Assembly (NCBI GenBank): GCA_022616395.1
Contig: JAKEEV010001144.1
Coordinates: 1 to 18,628 of the forward strand
Length of the DNA: 18,628 bases
Reading direction: 5' to 3'
Origin: Planctomycetia bacterium
GTDB taxonomy: Bacteria > Planctomycetota > Planctomycetia > Gemmatales > Gemmataceae
Numbering within the stretch: the first letter of the stretch is position 1; every line of letters starts with the position of its first letter. This document shows positions 14,932-18,628 of the stretch, piece after piece. Under the pieces are notes generated by a model. It had not been told where the DNA came from and did not search any database. It was given only the letters and a program-made list of their open reading frames with translations. The position numbers and the translations under genes were made by a program.

Positions 14932-16087
14932 CCGACACGAACTCTCGCTTCAACGACCGGCTCCACGACTGGAGACCATTCGCGAGTCCGCCTCAAGCCA
15001 GAGAACCGAAATCGCCAACCATGTTCTTCGCTCCACGACCCGCAAGGGCGCTTGGATTTCGGGAAACGCGAAGATCGACGAGCCGTTCATGTCTCCGGGC
15101 GCCTGGGGACAAATCCAGACGCTCGCGTGCCTGTTCGCAACACCTGAAGTGACCGACGAGGAACTCCGGCCGCTGTTGCCCGTCCTCCACACCGAACTCT
15201 TCCAACCGAATTCCGTCAGCGGGCCATTTCAACCGGATCAGGGCTGGCCGCACTATGCGGACAATCGGCCTTCGACCGAAGGGTGCGGCTGGGCGCTTGT
15301 CGCGATTCCGTGGGCGCTTGCTCGCCCGAATCTCACCACACCCGCCGAACGCGCTCTGTTGCTTCAACGCTTGGCGGAAGTGCAAGCGATGCTCGATCGC
15401 TGTCACCTGAAGGATGCGCGGACGAAGCAGGACACGGGGCGCTGGTGTATCGCGGGTCCGCCCGCTGTACTTCCAGCGGAAGGGAACATCTTCATCACGG
15501 CTCTGGTGTTCCAGGGGCTGATTGAACTGTCGCGCGCGGGCTTACCGTGGTGCGGAGATGTTAACCGGCGCGATGCGCTCTTGCGAGTCACTTCCGACGC
15601 AATTCTCGCTCAGTTCACCGGAGTGGGCTGGCACACGCCTGGCCGGTCGCTGTCGGATCTCAACGATGGCCTGACGCTTCAACTCTTCGCGCTTCTGCTG
15701 CGCGCGGAAGAAGCCAAGTTGGTGGAACTCCCCTCCGCGATCACCGCGCAGATTCCACATCACCTGGCGGAGTGTGCGTCGAGGCGATTCGATCACCCCA
15801 TACTGACCGCGGCGTTTACCTTCACCGCGCCCGATCAGCAGAAGCAAGCCATCATCTATCAGCGACCGGTGAGGTTCTTGTGGCATCCGTGGGCGGTGGA
15901 GTGTGCCGCGCGGTGGATCGCGCGACTTCAGCGCGCGGGGGCGCCTCACGAGGAGGTAGTCGCGATGCGTCGAGTGCTGGCTCATCTGGTGCTGACACTC
16001 GGTCCGCCTGCCATGAACGAACTGAAGACCGGCTACACCTATGTGCTGGTGGAGGAGCTGCTGGGCCTCAGTTCTCTGAATTTCTGA
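14858..16087 (+). CDS. Alpha-helical, possibly toroid-like protein of unknown function, perhaps split from the kinase
   Basis: Unrecognised. The frame opens inside the kinase 3' end. The only start codon there is TTG 14858, without a ribosome site; the first ATG is 15089, giving 332 residues. Sequence from about 14960 (LETIRESASSQRTEIANHVL) already looks coding, so starting at 15089 would cut into it. Repeated helical segments rich in Trp, Gly and Ala (SPGAWGQIQTLACLFATP, CGWALVAIPWALARP, EGNIFITALVFQGL, LNDGLTLQLFALLLR, PWAVECAARWIARL) suggest an alpha/alpha barrel like prenyltransferase or cyclase toroids; this is by eye. A +1 shift near 14900-14931 would join it to the kinase just after its membrane helix, making an extracytoplasmic sensor domain. 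Alternatives are a coupled separate gene or a decayed fusion. A hairpin overlaps its stop. Confidence 0.6.
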   Translation: MSSGCCWWIADIRSPGGESARRWIDRHELSLQRPAPRLETIRESASSQRTEIANHVLRSTTRKGAWISGNAKIDEPFMSPGAWGQIQTLACLFATPEVTDEELRPLLPVLHTELFQPNSVSGPFQPDQGWPHYADNRPSTEGCGWALVAIPWALARPNLTTPAERALLLQRLAEVQAMLDRCHLKDARTKQDTGRWCIAGPPAVLPAEGNIFITALVFQGLIELSRAGLPWCGDVNRRDALLRVTSDAILAQFTGVGWHTPGRSLSDLNDGLTLQLFALLLRAEEAKLVELPSAITAQIPHHLAECASRRFDHPILTAAFTFTAPDQQKQAIIYQRPVRFLWHPWAVECAARWIARLQRAGAPHEEVVAMRRVLAHLVLTLGPPAMNELKTGYTYVLVEELLGLSSLNF

Positions 16088-16141
16088 GCCGCGACCGTCG
16101 GGAGCGCATGATGGAAGATCGCTCCCTGACGGTCGCGGCTC
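16086..16141. repeat. Inverted repeat overlapping the stop of the helical protein gene
   Basis: Arms GAGCCGCGACCGTCGGGAGC (from 16086) and its inverse at 16120-16141 pair over about 21 bases with one bulged base, around a 13-base loop. It begins within the TGA stop codon, so it may protect the 3' end or be a mobile palindrome that supplied the stop. Confidence 0.8.
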
Positions 16142-16185
16142 TGACTGATGACGACAGAATAGCTCTGGCGAAGGGAGCGAGTTCA

Positions 16186-16210
16186 CGGGGCAGGGATTGT
16201 CCCTGCCCCG
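16186..16210 (+). terminator. Perfect 11-bp hairpin, possible terminator
   Basis: CGGGGCAGGGA, loop TTG, TCCCTGCCCCG: a perfect stem with a three-base loop. No T tract follows, so Rho-independent termination is uncertain. With the preceding inverted repeat it fills part of the 325-base gap before the DUF1559 gene; I see nothing else in that gap except a ribosome site. Confidence 0.5.
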
Positions 16211-16412
16211 CGGTATTTCGGTGCAGGTGTTGTGGAGAACGCACGAAGGAGAAGCTGAGGATGAATCTTTGGTGAGGAGTGTATGAGGTATTGCGGAGGA
16301 TCTCACGAATTCAGAGATGTTGCACTGGAGGATGTGCGGCGAGCGAGCAAAATCCGCATTGGCCCCTGTGGCGTTCGTCCGTTATCAGTCGCCCGCTCGC
16401 GGAGTTCACTCA

Positions 16413-17540
16413 ATGGTTCGACGTGACAAGCATCGTTTCGCATTCACGCTGATTGAGTTATTGGTGGTGATCGCAATTATCGCGATCCTCATCGGTTTGC
16501 TTCTCCCCGCGGTTCAGAAGGTTCGCGAGGCCGCGGCCCGCATGTCGTGCAGCAATAACCTCAAGCAAATCGGCCTGGCGTTCCACAACTACGAGAGCGC
16601 TTACGGTTACTTCCCGCAGGGTGGTCTCGATGGTCACCCGCAGGCGATCTCCAGCGGAGGCACCCCGAACCCCAACGGGTTCAAGTACGACGAGGATCCG
16701 GGCGGTTATGAGACCACCACGTGCTGCCGGGCATCGACCCGCGACGGCTGGAACCACTTCTACCGCATCTTGCCGTACATCGAACAGGACAACGTGTACC
16801 GGCTCGGTTTTGACGCAGCGCCGGTTTTCCCGGTTCCCAACGGCGCGGCGGGTGAGAACGATGTGGCTCGGCAACTGATCAAGATTTACTATTGCCCGAC
16901 TCGTCGGTCCCCGACCGGCTACGGTTCGGCTCAGTTCGGCCGGAGCGATTACGCGGGGTGCGCGGGGATCTTCACCGGTGATATTCACGAGTTGACCGGC
17001 GATAACCCCGGTCCGCCGTTGAGCTTTACCCCAAGCCAGAACGAGCGAACCGCGACCAACTTCGGCAACTTCCCGGGTCGGGGAGGGATCATCGTGTGGC
17101 CGGGCCGCGGAGCCAAGCGGACCATCGCCGGTGTTTCTGATGGAACCTCGAACACCATCATGGTTGCGGAGAAAGCGATTCCCGCGAGCCGGTACGGCTC
17201 GGATGGCGGGGACAATGAGCGCTGGAACAACAGCGGTTGGGATGAGGACAACATCCGCTATCACTTCCCGCCCAAGCACGACACCGACCCGACCAACTAC
17301 CTGTACCGGGCACGGCCCGCCGGGGCCGGTTTCACTGGCATCTACCCCGCGACCAACGACCCGACTCACAGCAGGAACAACATCTGGCGGCGGTACTTCG
17401 GCTCGGCCCATACCAGCGGCTTGAACGCGGTGTTCGCGGACGGCTCCGTGCGGTTCGTCCGGTTCAATGTCAACCCGCTGACCTTCATGGCTGCCTGTGG
17501 CGCGGATGACGGAGCCGTGGTGAACCTGAGCGACCTGTAA
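16413..17540 (+). CDS. DUF1559 protein with prepilin-type N-terminus and H-x9-DG C-terminal motif
   Basis: Belongs to the large planctomycete DUF1559 family of pseudopilin-like secreted proteins, whose function is unknown. The 375-residue protein starts with MVRRDKHRFAFTLIELLVVI, a type IV prepilin signal: peptidase cleavage would fall just before FTLIE (about residue 11), leaving a hydrophobic helix that ends in LLPAVQKVREAAARM. The next segment CSNNLKQIGLAFHNYE is a family hallmark. Near the C-terminus HTSGLNAVFADGSVRFV fits the H-x9-DG motif. Start ATG 16413 has GGAG at 16401-16404, eight bases away; the open frame extends upstream without support. It precedes a small lipoprotein gene by 126 bases, separated by a family-C repeat. 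Confidence 0.95.
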   Translation: MVRRDKHRFAFTLIELLVVIAIIAILIGLLLPAVQKVREAAARMSCSNNLKQIGLAFHNYESAYGYFPQGGLDGHPQAISSGGTPNPNGFKYDEDPGGYETTTCCRASTRDGWNHFYRILPYIEQDNVYRLGFDAAPVFPVPNGAAGENDVARQLIKIYYCPTRRSPTGYGSAQFGRSDYAGCAGIFTGDIHELTGDNPGPPLSFTPSQNERTATNFGNFPGRGGIIVWPGRGAKRTIAGVSDGTSNTIMVAEKAIPASRYGSDGGDNERWNNSGWDEDNIRYHFPPKHDTDPTNYLYRARPAGAGFTGIYPATNDPTHSRNNIWRRYFGSAHTSGLNAVFADGSVRFVRFNVNPLTFMAACGADDGAVVNLSDL

Positions 17541-17562
17541 TACCGGATCGTGTTGATTGCCT

Positions 17563-17626
17563 TTTGTAGCCGGCCTCACTGAGGCCGGAACTCCAAGATC
17601 CCGGCCTCAGTGAGGCCGGCTACAAA
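17563..17626. repeat. Dispersed palindromic repeat, family C copy 2 (perfect 26-bp arms)
   Basis: Left arm 17563-17588 and right arm 17601-17626 are perfect inverses over 26 bases (TTTGTAGCCGGCCTCACTGA...), with a 12-base loop. Each arm also contains CCGGCCTCA-nn-TGAGGCCGG-like self-complementarity, so cruciform or double hairpin forms are possible. It sits 22 bases after the DUF1559 stop. Confidence 0.9.
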
Positions 17627-17666
17627 GGAAAGCGCTTCAACGCGATTCCGTATCAGAGGAGAAGCA

Positions 17667-17861
17667 ATGCGCAAGATCCTACCGCTGGGGCTATCCCTCT
17701 TGCTGGCGGTCGCCATCGGGTGCGGTGGAAACCAAACCCAGCTCAACACCGCACCGTTGACGGAGGAACAAAAACGGCAGATTGCAGAGGAAGACAAGAA
17801 GATCGACGACGAGGAAAGTCCGGGTAACAGAACTCTCAATCCGAAGGGTAAGCGGAAGTAG
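17667..17861 (+). CDS. Small predicted lipoprotein (64 residues)
   Basis: Unknown function. The N-terminus MRKILPLGLSLLLAVAIGCG is a lipoprotein signal with a slightly atypical lipobox (AIGC), lipidated cysteine at residue 19. The mature 46 residues are charged and hydrophilic (TEEQKRQIAEEDKKIDDEES), ending in a basic tail. Start ATG 17667 has AGAGGAGAA immediately upstream, a strong site. Such short lipoproteins after DUF1559 genes are, in my recollection, common in Gemmata relatives. A terminator follows 20 bases after the stop. Confidence 0.8.
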   Translation: MRKILPLGLSLLLAVAIGCGGNQTQLNTAPLTEEQKRQIAEEDKKIDDEESPGNRTLNPKGKRK

Positions 17862-17881
17862 CCACCCGGAAGACAACCCCG

Positions 17882-17905
17882 ACGGGGCGCCCAGTGGCGC
17901 CCCGT
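17882..17905 (+). terminator. Rho-independent-type terminator hairpin
   Basis: ACGGGGCGCC, loop CAGT, GGCGCCCCGT: a perfect 10-bp G+C stem, followed by TGTTGTTG, a partial T tract. It sits between the small lipoprotein and the next lipoprotein gene. Confidence 0.75.
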
Positions 17906-17955
17906 TGTTGCATTGTGATTCTCTTCATCCCCATCAATTCATCCCGGAGGCACCC

Positions 17956-18591
17956 GTGCGATCCGTTCCACTATTCCTATTGTGTGTCACTCTTCTCGCT
18001 GCCGGATGTGGGTCGAAAGGCGACAACGCGCCGGGCGTGGCTGCACGCGACTCCGACCCGCAAGGGACTCTCCCCGCTCCAACACCGGGAGAGTTGGTGG
18101 AGCACCCGACCTACAAGATGTGGGCCAAGTTCGCGCCTGGAACCACCATAACCCAGAAGACCACCACCGACAGCGAGAACAGCCCCGGCCAGACTGTGAC
18201 CACCATCGTCTATTCGCTGAAGGAGAAGACGGACGATCACATCCTGTTGGAATCGCAAGCGACGACCGTATACCACGGCGGGCGAGTCGAGAAGAACCCG
18301 CCGAATACGGTCAAGACCCCACGACTGATCCCGCTGCCGCCGGGTGTCAAAAAGGAGGACTGGGGGAAACCCACGGACAAGCAGGAAACGGGTGAGGAAG
18401 TGGTGACCGCGGCCGGCAAACAGTACAAGGCGAAGTGGTACAAGTCCAAGGGATCAACCGACGCGGGCGAATTGTTCACCACCACCTGGACTTCGACGGA
18501 GATGCCCGGCGGGTTGGTCAAATCGGTGAGCGAAGTCCCTGCGGTGAAGGAAACCACCACGATCGAAGTGGTCGAGGTCAAACTTCCCTGA
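17956..18591 (+). CDS. Predicted lipoprotein of unknown function (211 residues)
   Basis: The start is GTG 17956 with CGGAGG at 17945-17950, five bases upstream; the longer open frame runs back through the terminator and is not supported. The N-terminus VRSVPLFLLCVTLLAAGCGS is a lipoprotein signal with a good lipobox (LAAGC). The mature protein has a Gly/Pro-rich spacer, then a Thr-rich, probably beta-stranded domain (TTITQKTTTDSENSPGQTVT, YSLKEKTDDHILLESQATTV, KQYKAKWYKS, TTTWTSTEMPGGLVKSVSEV). No catalytic motif is apparent. It resembles generic planctomycete envelope lipoproteins. The 37 bases after the stop contain only a short AGCGC/GCGCT palindrome before the window ends. Confidence 0.82.
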   Translation: MRSVPLFLLCVTLLAAGCGSKGDNAPGVAARDSDPQGTLPAPTPGELVEHPTYKMWAKFAPGTTITQKTTTDSENSPGQTVTTIVYSLKEKTDDHILLESQATTVYHGGRVEKNPPNTVKTPRLIPLPPGVKKEDWGKPTDKQETGEEVVTAAGKQYKAKWYKSKGSTDAGELFTTTWTSTEMPGGLVKSVSEVPAVKETTTIEVVEVKLP

Positions 18592-18628
18592 CCGGCGAAT
18601 CGCTCGCCCAGCGCCAGCGCTGAAGGCA

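Noticed and set aside
14900..14935. Programmed +1 frameshift at the kinase stop, like the RF2 gene
   Set aside because: The stop is TGA followed by C, as in RF2, but the preceding GAT codon cannot slip to ATT with good pairing and no internal Shine-Dalgarno is suitably placed.
16458..17579. 373-codon minus-strand frame opposite the DUF1559 gene
   Set aside because: Val/Arg-rich with no recognisable domain, while the plus strand has unmistakable prepilin and H-x9-DG motifs.

Overview
The window looks like chromosomal DNA of a planctomycete, most likely Gemmata or a close relative. This is inferred from lineage-typical content: a DUF1559 pseudopilin-like protein ending in an H-x9-DG motif, two proteins with the planctomycete domain TIGR03067, an ECF sigma factor carrying a long membrane-anchored extension, a membrane-anchored Ser/Thr kinase, very short lipoproteins, and families of dispersed palindromes between high-G+C genes. 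No rRNA, tRNA, CRISPR array, transposase or phage gene was seen.

Layout. Positions 1-84 hold a truncated palindromic repeat. From 175 to 1946 a membrane-tethered Tyr/dual-specificity-type phosphatase overlaps an LptF/LptG-family permease. A secreted parvulin-type prolyl isomerase (2228-3340) is bracketed by two near-identical hairpins with perfect 34 and 36 bp arms. On the minus strand are an RluD-type pseudouridine synthase and, upstream of it, a membrane protein with a TPR-like region; the two reading frames overlap by 182 bases. ftsY follows on the plus strand (5781-6698). On the minus strand rny (RNase Y), an endonuclease/exonuclease/phosphatase (EEP) family enzyme and a small unknown protein run in one direction. 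The last two have lower G+C and look like an inserted pair.

The segment 10254-16087 is the most unusual. A secreted protein (TIGR03067, coiled coil, SLBB-like C-terminus) is followed by a paralogue in which the same three modules are fused behind an ECF sigma factor and a transmembrane helix. The fused copy has an extra insert with a CxxCH motif. Next comes a membrane Ser/Thr kinase, then an alpha-helical, possibly toroid-like protein that begins in another frame without a good start, as if one fused receptor kinase had been split. I infer an envelope-sensing group, but the sequence proves only the architectures.

The right end (16413-18591) carries a DUF1559 protein, a 64-residue lipoprotein, a good hairpin terminator and a second unknown lipoprotein. 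Four copies of one palindrome family (B) and two of another (C) punctuate the intergenic spaces, with further single hairpins.
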